From Gambelia wislizenii (lineage: Eukaryota; Chordata; Lepidosauria; Squamata; Crotaphytidae): 64,000 nucleotides of DNA. Within the stretch, counting starts at the first letter, position 1. Each line of letters opens with the position of its first letter. Both the position numbers and the translations under genes were made by a program. Of the stretch, positions 1-12,200 are shown piece by piece. The stretch lies in NCBI GenBank assembly GCA_030847615.1, contig JAUMIR010000002.1, forward strand, positions 237,851,809 to 237,915,808. Reading direction: 5' to 3'. The notes under the pieces are model-generated. The model saw nothing but the letters and a program-made list of their open reading frames with translations. It made no database searches and was not told where the DNA came from.

Positions 1-396
1 GGGAGGCAGGCTTGCAGGCAATGAAGTGGCCAGAACTGCCATTTTTGAGTTTCACAGTAGCGATCGTGCGCTTTTTAGGAGCAGTAGGGCAATAAAACAG
101 CTTTAAGCCAAAGATTGCACTTCTGCAACTTGGATTTAATGTGTGTGTGTGGGGGGGAATCCTGTGCTTCGGTGGCAACTTTTGGAGAATAATAATGTAA
201 TTCACTCACAGCCACCATCTTAATTCATGAGCATGCCTCCATGTGAACTTCAAACACGAATAACTTTGCATACCAGCAGTCTTGCCAAAACAAACAAACA
301 AACAAACAAACAAACTGTGTGGAGACAAATGAATGTTGCTACAATTTTGTGTTAATTTGAAGCAATTGTAATATAACGCCTTGTCTAGAGAAGTCC
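1..396 (-). mobile_element. MITE family A, copy 1 (partial)
   Basis: The segment aligns by eye, in reverse orientation, with the five other family A copies (2951-3572, 21359-21976, 41825-42467, 61744-62376, 54870-55165). The shared landmark is a stretch around 318-340 (GTGGAGACAAATGAATG), which in the other copies reads as CATTTGTCTCCAC or CATTTATCTCCAC. The window edge removes one end. An (AAAC)n run at 291-314 lies inside. There is no coding capacity. Assignment to a PIF/Harbinger-like group rests on the complete copies. Confidence 0.6.
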
Positions 397-2170
397 TATG
401 AAGATAAACCAAAGGCTTTGTGCCAAAATAGGTCTTTATGTGAAACATTCTTCTGGTGTTTGTCCTAAGAATTCTGTATGGTAACTTCTCAGAAGAAAGT
501 TATCTATAACACCCACACCTGGCATCCATCCTTCCATCTTCTATGTACTAGCAGATCTTTCCGTGGCAGCTGTGATTACTTTCTTTCTTTCTTTATTATG
601 ATCAACAGATCAGATACGAGCTATGATGTTTCCTACAGTGTTGTGCAGGTACAAAACCTGATTTAGTTGAAAGACAGAAGGGAATCCAGGCAACCATGTA
701 AAAAGAAGGTGGGGAGCTGTTCCTATTCGCCTCTCCCTTGTTTTTCCCTCTCATCATCAGCCTTGTGGTAGGAAACAACTTGCCATGTTTTGGTTCCAAT
801 CTCCACAGCCACCTCCCCGTCCGCTCTGACATCTTATACATTAGCCCTCTCCCTACCAAAATTATTTGGCAAGTGAATGTGTGTGATACTTCCAAATAAG
901 TAAGAAAGGCCCTATATTTTTATGGCAGATGTTAGCTCTGAGTGTTCCATGAAAGCCAGGAAAACAGAAGGAACGGAGTCTCCCACCCTATCCCTCAACA
1001 TCCCTATTTTGAAATCCCACCCAATCTGTAGCTCTGCTTTTCCCAGCTTGGTGCTCAGTCCAGGTGTTTAGGACAACAGCTGCACCGTTCTTGACCATAG
1101 TGTTTTGTGTGGTTCTTGTTACCACTAAGAATCAAGCAGGACTTATATAGAAAAAAGGAAATTTATGTAAACAAGGTTGCAGTCAACTGCTAGATTCTCT
1201 ATCCTTCCAGTTCAGTCTCTACTGGTGTGCTAAGTCACTTTCTGGTAGCTGTTCCCTCTTTAGACTGTCTTCCCTCTGTGTCTTTAGGTTTTGCTTCCTG
1301 CCTGCTGTCTTAACCTTCCTACTTAATTCTGCATACTGTATATTGAGACACATAGGGCCATGTTGGATAGGGCTAATATAAGTGGTGGTCCAAACCAGTC
1401 AGAGTTGTGCAATGCCCCTTGTAAGAGGAAAGTCCAGGTCCAGGGTGTGGGTGTGTGTGGCATAATGGGAGAGTTGTTCCCCAAATGAGAATTCTGCCCT
1501 CCCCATGAAATTTTCTTCTAGTCCTCAAATTTCTAGCACTGCAGAGGGCAAGACAGAGAGAATTGTCCATACTTAGAACTCTTAAATTTGCTATGTTCAC
1601 ATCCCCTTGGCAACTTGCCTGCCCCTTTTCTTTGGAGGCCTAAACTCTGTTTCTAGGTGCTCACCTGAAGTTTTAAGGTACTGCAACCCTTGCAGTTTGG
1701 GGACTGAAGGAAAATTTAATGGGGGGGGGGCAGAATTCTTCTATGGAGTGAGCAATGCCCTCATTGCCTCCGCCTTCCCATAGCTACACCCTAGCTCTGC
1801 ACTCTGGGAGGAAACAGGAATGTTGGCTGCAAAGATGAGACGGAGTGGGCGGGTGCTTGTAGAGGGAGGGAGACATCCTTTCCCCTCTTTTAATTTTAAT
1901 TAAAACATCAGAAGAAAGTCCAAAGGAAGCAGATGCCAGGGATGGGCAGAGAGGTCTCGGAGGGACAACATGGAGGCCCAAAAGCACCTGGAGCTACGGA
2001 GGAGTGGCTGGTGGGAAGGTTGCCCAAGGCTTTGAGCCAAGAGGGCTGAGAGTTTGCACAACTCCTTCCTGGGAAATAGGTTACAAGTGATTATTCTCCC
2101 CTCTGAAATGCAGAATGTGCTGTAGCCGTTCTCCCCTCACACTGTGGGTTTTGTGATCTTATCTCTGCAG
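397..2170. other. AMHR2 upstream intron; nothing recognised
   Basis: I looked for the ectodomain exons of AMHR2 (cysteine-rich, ending with a C-S-C-x-x-D-F-C-N-like pattern) and did not find them, so this is probably intron 3 and exons 1-3 lie left of the window. A G-run lies at about 1721-1730. No coding or RNA feature can be supported. Confidence 0.5.
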
Positions 2171-2257
2171 CTGAGTCCTTGCCTGGCCCCCATGAGACCC
2201 TCTGGATCATTGCAGCCTGCCTGGCTCTGTTCTTCCTGTGCTGTCTGGCCTTTCTAG
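2171..2257 (+). CDS. AMHR2: AMHR2 exon 4: transmembrane helix
   Basis: Flanked by CTGCAG and GTACTG. The first two bases finish a codon from exon 3, 28 codons follow, and the last G starts a split Val codon. The peptide begins [11 protein letters not shown] and runs into a stretch of about 20 hydrophobic residues ([17 protein letters not shown]), the single membrane span. Phase and position match the transmembrane exon of mammalian AMHR2. Confidence 0.9.
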   Translation: MSPCLAPMRPSGSLQPAWLCSSCAVWPF

Positions 2258-5200
2258 GTACTGTGACTTCTTCTCGGGATGTTTTGGTGAGGCATTGGGA
2301 GTAAGGCTTGTCTGTACAATAACAACAACAGTTTGCTATATGTATGAGGAAAGGCACATTTGCCTCCTTGGGATTACCCATGAGGAGAGACTGGTAATGG
2401 CAGATTCTGTGTTTGCCTCACATGGCAAGCCCGTATGCCCAGAGCTGGTGCCAGGAGTCAGCATTGTTGGAGACCCACCAAGGCCCACAACCCAGCAGAG
2501 GGGCCACTGGTAATACCTAGCGCTTATTGGCCCCGTGCTCCCCACTCCTTGCTGTTGCTTCCTGTTCACCTGCCTCTGCCACAAGCCTATGAGCAGTGAG
2601 CTCCACTTGCCTTGCCTTCTGGTGACTTCTTGTGGTCCCAGTGGGGAGAAGGGGTTTGCAGGAAGAGGATGAAGGAATGGGCAATGATGAGAGTGGCATG
2701 AAAGGGGGCACATTCAGAGAGAGGTACCCACTGGGGAAGCCTCACATAAGCATACCCACACCCTGCAGAACTCTGGAGATTAAAACAGATAAACACATTC
2801 ACATGCGTACATGCTGGATGTTGGATGGCCACACTTAAATGCTCCTTGGGGTTGTTCTTCCACACTCTGCTGCTATTACACCAGAGACTGGACAATGAAG
2901 TGCACGCATACTTTTCTTTTCGGAAGGTAAATGTATTCGTATTCACTCAAGGGCTTGTCTATATGAGCCCATAAAAAACAGAGCCCCTCATAGTAATGAC
3001 ATTTTGCAGCAGCTATGACCTGTCCTAATGGGGTTTTTTTTTCCCCTGTAAGCTTCGCATGCCTGCTAGTAAACATGGTGGCTGCAAGTGATTTACTCGC
3101 ACTTGCCCTTACCTTAATATGCTGACGTCAACTTTATTTTTTTTAATGATGTCCAAAGTCAAGATTTTTCACTTGAATACAAAAGCAAACAAAACAAAAC
3201 AAAACACCAACACCTCATTTTCTTGCTTTAGTGCACTTCCGGTAAGGTGAAAATCCAACATGGCAGCAGCGGGCGCTTGCCTTGCTACCAAACCCCGCCC
3301 TTTGCACTCATCTGGCCAATCAGATTTGCATTTCCTCTTGTTTGAGCAAGCAAATCAGATCAACTCGCTTGTCCTAATGAGCAGAAATGTGCACCACGTT
3401 GTGTGTTAAAAAAAAAAAAGACAGTGAAAGCCACAAAGGCTTTTCTAGTGAGGTATTTGGCCTTTTTTGCCCCCCCCCTTCACAATAGGGTAAAATCACA
3501 TGGAATGCCATTAGGATAGGTTGGATTCTCCTCACATTCTGTGAGGGGCTTTTTCACCATTTGGACAACCCCTTGGCTCCTCCACCTGCAGAGTCAAAGG
3601 GGATCACAATGGGACAAATATATGCTGCTCTGGCTACACAACTAGTTTTGTGGCACTACATCTTCCATCATCCTCAGGATTTGTAGTTTCCAGCCTCTCT
3701 GAAGGATGCCAGGTTAGAAGAGACTACATTATGCAATGATCATACAAATTGGGTTGGGGGATTCCCTCCTCTTTAAAGGAAAAGAGGTGTAAGTTATTAG
3801 ACTATAATGCTTCAGAAATAGTTTGAGCAAACTCTGTTGTATGTGGTAGTGGGAAAACTGAGCAAGGTTTCTAGCACTCCCTTTCTCTGTACCTTGTTCC
3901 TTCCCACACCCAGCAGAATAAATTTTGAAAATAAATGTACATTTGCATAATGGGTAAGGAATGCAGGATTCGGATTGCACGTTAGAGCATGTGAATTGCT
4001 GCAGGAGCGAACCTCCTTTGTTCTCTCCTTGTAGTTCTAAGGCACTGGAAGGTCACTGCCACAGGCTCAGAGCACAAGGACAAGAGGAAACTGCCCAGTC
4101 AGGAGCTTCCAGATCTCCAGTTCCTTCAGGTATCACTCTGGGCATGGGGAGGTTGTGGTTTCACAGAGAGACACCATAGCTTGCTTTGCTCTCTGTCTCA
4201 ACAGAAATGTCAAAACTCCAGCCAGAAGCTATATGGATCAGATGTCTGCTTCTAGTGCCAGCAGGCCAGGGCTACTTTTCGAAGGAAGGAACTGTAGTCC
4301 ATTTGAACCAGGACACTTATACCAGAGCCAAGAGTTCTCCTCCTCATCCTGAGTACCAGTGGTTGATTGATATAAACTTCAGGGCCTGGAAAACAAACTT
4401 TTGTTTGGACTACAATTCTCCAAATCCCGCAACCAGCATGGCCACTGGCAATTGTAGTCCCCAAAATGGACTTTTCCAAGACCTGTACCAGCAGTGTTAT
4501 CATCTGAGATCCATTGATCTGAGAAATTATTGTGTGTGGCTGGGAAGCTCTTCACCATTATCAGTCTGAAACTCATCAGAGCACTTTTTTTTTTCAATCT
4601 GGTTCCTTCTGGATGTGTTGATTCTCCATTTGCATCATCCTCAGTCAGCGTGGCCAGTGGCACCTTGTTGAGGAAGGCAGAAACAAAAGGCAGCATGAGA
4701 ATGGACAATGTTATAGGCAGACCTACACACATAATAGACCTGATGATACAAAAAGTATGTGGCTAAGAGAACCTTTCACAAACAAGGCATAGATAATCTC
4801 TGAGCCTCTTGTGAGCCCCAGACTCAGGCACAATAGCTAATGGTGCCCCCTTTGTTGTAGCTGTGTGACTTCAAATAATTTCTGATCATGAAGTTTTCTT
4901 GGCAAGATGTAATCAGAAGAGGTTTGCCATCAACTTCCTCTGAGGCTGAGAGAGTGTGCCTTTCACAAAATCATCCAGTGAGTTTCTATGACTGAGCAGG
5001 GATTCGAATCCTGGGACTTTATCAGACTACCGTCTAAAAATGCTGTAATTCCACTATTGAGGAAAGTGGAAACATAGTGGCATTATTACACTTTATTATC
5101 GCACATCGCAATAATCGTGCAATACTACTGTCATGGAATTTTCCCACAACCACCACTAGCACTTTAAGAATGGGATTTTACTTCCATGATTTAGCATTGG

Positions 5201-8200
5201 CAAGATTGCGATGGTTCTCATGAGAAGACATGAGTGTGCTTAAAAATTCCAAAAAACCCTTAATTTACAAACTAAATCAACACATAAACACTTAAAACAA
5301 ACTTTAAAACATGCACACAAAATGGGGCAGTTCATTAAAAGAGCATCCTGTGGATTGTTTTCACGTTCTCACCCAGAAGTTTTCTCTCTGGGAACGGGTG
5401 GGGGGGAAAGAGGATCACCCATTCACACTATAATCTCGCGATTACAGCAGGTCATGATTTTGTATGCTCTTCAATACTGCCAAAAAAACCCAATATTGAG
5501 AGCTATTGATGACTTGTCCCATCAATTAAAAGGGATGCTTTCTTGGCGGCTGGGGCACATAGTTACCATGTGAGAACGACAACATCATATGATAGTGGGA
5601 ACTTGTTCATGCTACCATGATGTTATAATCGTGTGATTTTAGCCTCATCTGATAAAGTCCCTGGTCTCCCAGAGTCTTAGTCCAACACTCAAATCACTAC
5701 ACCAACTACACATTGGCTCTCCACTGGTGTCCATATCCACCTTCTCTTAATCCAACCAATTTATTTTGGCATGTGAGGTTAAAAGAAATCCTACAGGTAC
5801 CTTTCCCTATCTATGGCAGTGAAAATAAAATTAATAAAATCAAAGAACTAACCATTTTCTGCCCTTTAATGACAGCCAAAATATGCTACCTGAAGCAGTT
5901 GTGTCACTACTGTGCCTAATGGTAGGGCAGGCATTCCAAATGAAGAAGTTAGAACAAAAGTAGATGCCTTTGTAAAGCAAATGAATGTTCTGAGCCCTCC
6001 CTCTGAGCAAGAATTGCAATGTGGTCTCTAATGTAAACGTAACACAATGCTGACATTGGCTAAAAGGCTCATTCACATTATTCGTAACAGCTGTCCATTT
6101 CTAGATAATAATAGATTTTCTGATGTCAGATGTTAACCAATAGAACTGATACCATCAGACAGTAACTGACAACACTGATATTTGTTGTTGTCGTGTGCCT
6201 TCAAGTTGTTTCCGACTTACGGTGACACTAAGGCGAACCTATCACAAGGTTTCTTAGCAAGATTTGGTCAGAGGAGGTTGGCCTTTGCCTTCCTCTGAGG
6301 CTGAGAGAGTGTGACTTGGCCCAATGGGTTTCCATGGCCCAGTGCAGATTTGAACCCTGGTCTCAAGAGTCATAGTCCAATGCTCAAACCACTACACCAT
6401 GCAGGCTCTAGAACTGATATAATCTAGAAGGGATAATAATCAGGCATTACAGTAATTGACTTTCTTCTGATCATCTGATATCAGATTTCAAAGACGTAGC
6501 TGCTTTAGTTTGTATCGGATACAAAGAAACCCTGTAGCATCTGTGAGACTGAGAGAGAGAAGTTTGTAGCAGAAGTTTTCATAGACTCAGTTTAGTTCAA
6601 GTTTCCTGCGGTAAAGTTTACAGAGGTAAACTGAATCCAAAATCCACAAAAAAAGTGATACCCTTATTGACCAACCAAAATGCAAAACCCATGATGCAAG
6701 CTTTCAAACTCTACTGTCTTCTTCATCAGGCAAAAGATGTTTTAAAGAAAGAAAGAAAGAAAAGTGATGGTGTTGGAGTCAGAGGCCTACATGCCGTCTC
6801 AGATGTTTCTTGTGTTGTTGTTCAGGTGAGGGATCTCATGCAGACAGAGGCCGCTCCTATTTCTTGGCCATGCAGAGTTGAGTCAAAGGACAATACAATT
6901 TAAATCCTTTTACAGTCTATGAAACCTTCTGCTACAAATTTTGTTCTCTTAGTTATCACAGGTGCTACAGGGTTCCCTGATATCAGGTGAATTTGGCACA
7001 CAGTATATATGTGTGTGCCTTTAAATATTTTCCTTTTCTTTCCCCTTTGAGTACTTCCAGAATGAGGGCGCCAAACACTACAGTTCAGAAGACCCTGTGC
7101 AAATACTCCATCCCTTTTCTTCTTTATCCATTTTTTATTTTTAAAAAGGGGGAGGGAAGAAATGAGAAAACACAGCAGGGATGCAAGTGGAAGATGAAGC
7201 CTGGACCCCATCCTCTTTACAGTTCTGCAAAAGAGGTGGGGCAACGGCACAATCAAACTTTTGATCGAAGGTTAATCTGCAAGCGTCCTTCATGTATATA
7301 GATAAGAAGGCTTTACTATGTGAGGATGATGCCCAATGGATCGGAGGCCCATGAGAAAAGAAAGTACCCTTGGATATCTTTTGTGCCATGTCTGGAAGTT
7401 AATTTGGCTCACAAAGCAGAAGAGAGCTTTAAAAAAAAAGTTGGATGTAGATTCTGACCCTTCTAGCACTTATACATCAATGTAAGCTAAGTCCAGTTTA
7501 AGCCTCATCAGTGAAAATGTCCAGAGGAAGTGCATTTATTTTTTATTTATTTATTTATTTATTTATACCCCGCTCTTCAGCCACATGGCTATCAGAGCGG
7601 CTTACAAATTGTTTTAAGCAATAGCTATTTACACATCTAACTGCATTAAACAGCATCCAGTGTGTGTTAGCTAACTGCCCCCACAAGCTGGGTACTCAAT
7701 TTACCGACCTACGAAAGGATGGAAGGCTGAGTGAACCTTGGAGCCGGCTGGAATCGAACTTGCGACGTGGTGGCTTGCAGTACTGGCATTTAACCACTGC
7801 GCCACCAGGGGGCATGGCAGGGGGTTGGACTGGATGGCCTTTGTGGTCTCTTCCAACTCTACAATTCTATGATTCTAAGTGACTCCTGTGAGCAAGTGAA
7901 CTCAAGAGAATTCTGAACAGTGGCACAAAACAACAGTTTCCAGAATTCTCTTGTAGTTAAACTATTTGAGGTGCAGTCATGAGCATACAGTACTAGTAAG
8001 TAAGGCTTACTAAGTGGATTTAGGTCTGAGTAGACCTACATGGGATTGTGCTATTAAGCTTTGTGAAGTAGGCACCATGCTCTCAAGGCAGGGCTAGGAA
8101 ACCTTTGGTCCTGCAGATATTTTGGTTTACCGCTCCCATAATCCTTTCTCATTGGCCGTGCTGGGAGTTGCATATGAAGGGTCAAAGATTCTGCAGCCCT

Positions 8201-9180
8201 TCTTTAAGAACCAGTTTCATTGTGCCTTCTGTGATTTTACCAAACATTGTAAACAAAATGTATTTTAAAATTCAAACCTCTTTTCACGTTCCACGGGGCT
8301 AGACACTTGCACAGTTTGTAGAGGGCATGTCACATGGGACAATATAAAATTTCCTCCCACATTAACAGGTATCTGTGCTTTCATGGTGTAGAGGAATAGT
8401 AGAATCTGGTATACAGGTTTTGCTCTAAGTTAAGAAGTTTGTCCTAATCTTTCCCTTAACTCTTTTCTTTTCCTTCAGGTTCTCCATGATGGGCACTTCT
8501 CCAGGCTGTGGCAAGGAACCTTCCACCAGCAGCCTGTGGCCATCAAAGCCTTTTCCCCTCTGTGCCGCCAGCAGTTTGCATCCGAATGGGCTGTGCACAG
8601 CCTCCCCCTGATGAGCCATGACAATGTGGTACGGTTAGTGGCTGCTGGGTGTGGAGGGCCCAACAAGGAACACGGTGGCCTCTTAGTGCTGACACTGTAC
8701 CCATTGGTGAGTGACGCACACAGGGACGGATGGAATGATTCAATTTGTGCACAACCGGCAGTTTTTTACACGTGTGATTATAATAGCATACATATTTAGC
8801 TGTTTGCTTAGAACGTAACATGGTGAAGGCTACATTTTGCCATGTAAGTTCAGAATCTGGAACCCTCGCAACAAAGTTTGGTGCTGCTGTGTTCTCAGCT
8901 TGCGCTTTTTAAAAACGTGCAAGTTTCAAGGCCTTGAAATTGTAGAGGAATATTTGGAAACATATAAACTGTGCCTGATGCAATTTCAGATATGAAAGGG
9001 AGAGCAAGCAGGAATAGCAAGATCTGGCCCAGTCTTCTTTGTGCTGTGATGTCTGATTCATGCATGCAAGCCCGGTTAATAGTGCATTCTTCAAATGATG
9101 AATGCGTTTGACAACCATCCCTGGTTCATGTTCCCATGGCCTAAACCAAGAATAGTCCAATTATTGGGAAATAGACAGGA

Positions 9181-9221
<41 letters not shown>

Positions 9222-12200
9222 AGTAATAGCTGTAGTTGCATTATCTTTGCAGGGATCCCTGCGAAATTTCCTCAGCCAGCATGTTTGTTCCTGGGACATC
9301 ACTGTCCAGTTAGGATCTTCCCTTGCCAGGGGCCTTGCTTTCTTGCATGGGCAGCAGTGGAAGGAAGGTAAGACCCAATAGGTCATTGGATGCTAACCTT
9401 AGCCATACTCCCAGCCTCAACTGTGACATTAATTTCAGGATATCTACAACCTTTCCAAGCAGAAGCAGCTGCCATCATTGGACTGAATGTGTCTTAGAAT
9501 GATCCAATGCAGTAAGCATGTTTGCATTTGTAGCATATAATGTGCTGCATGATGAAGCATCTCCTGCATAGCTCTGACAGTGGGGGTAGGAAATGCTCTT
9601 TCAGCTGTTTTATTTTCTATTCCAGGTATTCTTGCATGGATGAGCTCATTAACATTGATGAAAAGTGATGTGTTAAAAGGCCTTTGTCTGTATTCCAGCC
9701 ACAGGAGACACAGTTGAACCAACCTGTTGATGCTTATTTATTTTTTTTTTTGGTTCACTTCTACCTCCTTTGGTTTGAATGTGAGCAAAAAGCCAGATTA
9801 TTTATGCAAGAATTTCTGGGTTACCACACAACTACTATTCCTTAACAAACATTGTTTTGGTAATTGTCCCTGTTTGTACTTTTATATTAAAGTTCCCTCC
9901 AACGCCACTGATTACAATCCTCATCCTCTCAGTCAGGCATGTGGATAATAATTTCTCAACTGAGATAATAATTTATGCAGATGATGAATTGGGTTGCAGT
10001 CCTTGCATGTTTATGCCATAATAAATATTATTATTCTTTAGAGTGCTCTTCTTGTAACAAAATAGGACATGTAGGGAGAAAGAGAGAGAGACATTGCACT
10101 CAGAAAAGAAATACATAGTATAACCCTTTCAAAATTCATTTCTGAATGTTCTCTGTCAAAATCTTTATGTTCTGGATAGTCAGAATGCCTTTTGTGGGGG
10201 GGCTTTTTATTCTAGCTCACTTGTCCAATTAGCTACTTTTCTCCATGCAGGTTTTCACCCACACTAATTGGATCTCGGGTTTCTTCAACTGAGTTTTGTA
10301 TTCTTTTATATCCTGAATAGTACAATGATACAGCTGCTGCCAGTTCTTACATCAGCAAGCATTTTGCCTCTTTTTTGTTGTTTTTACAAAACACATTTTT
10401 CTTTTCTCAGGATATATTTGTAGGTGAGAGCTGTGAGTGAGGATTCCATGCCATAATATATTAAGTCTTTAACGTGCCATAAAATTATTTTTGTTGTTGT
10501 TGCAAAGTGATGTGGATGTGTGTGTGTGTTTAAAATGTGTGGCAGCATTTGGGTATACAACTCTCCATACCTTAAGTGCAGTGGTTACAGTCCCTGTAAA
10601 AGCTGTATCTTGTTCTTTTTCTGAACCTGTCATTCACTTAACAAAACCTACTCAGAGGTCTAAGATGAACTATCATAGCTATCCATCCATAGCCTGGTAC
10701 CATCCAGGTGTGTTGCTCTCCAGCTTCTGCCATGTTGATGGCCATGCTGACGGCATGATGAGTGTTTTAGTCCAGTATACCTGGACAGCATCAAGTTGGG
10801 AAAGGATGATCGTACCTCTTCAGCCACTGTCCACCTCCTCTTCTCCTGTTCCTCCTTCCACCTCCTTTCACATTTCCTGGAAGACAGGAAAAGGACAAAA
10901 ATCCCACCGTGCTGGATCACAGCAAGCCCTGTCTAGTCTAGTATGCTGTTTCTAGCAGCTGCCCAGCAATGTGCTTCAAAAGCAGGAGATGTAGGCATTA
11001 GCTTGACTTCTTTGTTCTCAAATTATTTCAGTGCCTCTGAACATGGAGGTTCCATTTCAGCATCACAGCTAAGAATAGCCTTTGCGGGTCTTACTCCTCC
11101 ATGAATTTACTTACTTTTTTTAAAAAAAGCAATTTAAGCTGGTAAACACTGTCACCTCTTGCAGCAGCAAATGCTGAAAGTCAATGATTCATAGTATGTC
11201 AGTTTTGAGCTAGACTGGGTCATCAGTTTCATTCATTGGTTTTCACAGCAAGGTCTGGAAAAGTTACCTTTTTTGTACTTCACTTCTGAGATTCCCCCTT
11301 GCCCAGCAAGATCACTTGAGAAATAATCTGGAGAAATAACTTTTCCAAGCCCTGTTTCAGAGTCCTAGTATTGTGAGAGGAAGAAAGCATTCTCTCTTCT
11401 GTGAAACTGTTTTGTACTGAGCCTAGTCTAGTTTTTAAAAACCAGTTTATAGATTCTAATTCCCATCAGCCCCAGCAAGCAATAGCGATCCCAATGATCA
11501 GAGATGATGGGAGCTGTAGTTCAGCTACGTCTGGAGAGCTACAGTTTCTCTTCCTCTGGTTCTCTCTGGCTGCCAGAGACAGAAACAGGTCTTTCTCAGC
11601 TGCTCACACCTGTGTTCTTTCCACTGGAAATCTCTGGCTTGAACCTTATGCATGCAAAGCAGATGTTCTGAGGCTGAACTATGAGCCCTCTTTCCCTCCC
11701 TGTGGTGCCCACACTGCTCATAGCTTTAATGAATTTTACTGGGCTAAACTGGTGGTTTCAGTTAACACTGCAAAGCCACTGATGCCTTTCTGATGGTTCT
11801 AGGGTTACATAAACCTGGAGTGGCACACCGAGACCTGAGCAGCCAGAATGTGCTGGTGCGAGAAGACAGGACCTGTGTCATCACTGACTTTGGCCAAGCC
11901 ATGACTTTGCCTGTGCGCCACAAGAGGTCCAAAGAGGACCCTGCAGAAGGCATCATCCACAAGGTATCTACTTCACTGCACCATGAAGGAGTGGAGTGGA
12001 ATGAGAAAAGCATCTTGGAGAGGCGTAGCATCAAGTTCGGGGATAGTGGGCTTGGGGAAAAGGGGGTGAGTGGGTAGCTGCTGTTCTCTGCTCCTCTATT
12101 CCCAGATGCTAAGGAATCAGTAGGAGGAATCAGAGGTGACCACTAAGTCTTCTCCCTCCTCCTTCCACTGAATGCTAACTTTGTTCTTGTTATTTGCCAT

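Larger units (their letters stand above)
4130..8478 (+). other. AMHR2 intron 5 (4.35 kb), repeat content
   Basis: Holds a palindromic hAT-like remnant at about 4200-4480 (repeated ACTGTAGTCC / GGACTACAATTCTCC), a SINE split by a family C element (4852-5719), a second SINE (6182-6412), an unclassified dispersed repeat at 6640-6770 containing CTTCATCAGGCAAAAGATG, a tRNA-derived SINE (7524-7808), a CR1 tail and a small foldback (8089-8200). The rest is unannotated intron. Confidence 0.6.

Noticed and set aside
3290..3345. CCAATCAGATTTGCAT block (CCAAT box plus octamer) as a promoter
   Set aside because: It is part of the family A MITE body and recurs in its other copies.
4186..4569. 127-codon frame near AMHR2 exon 5
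   Set aside because: Overlaps a palindromic hAT-like remnant and has no recognisable domain; exon 5 already joins exon 6 in frame.
7785..7808. tRNA gene
   Set aside because: This is the tRNA-like head of a SINE; there is no complete cloverleaf, and the sequence continues into the SINE body.
11401..11793. 130-codon open frame running up to the start of AMHR2 exon 8
   Set aside because: No kinase or receptor similarity; it contains a degraded foldback MITE, and the exon 7/exon 8 phases already fit across a normal GT-AG intron.
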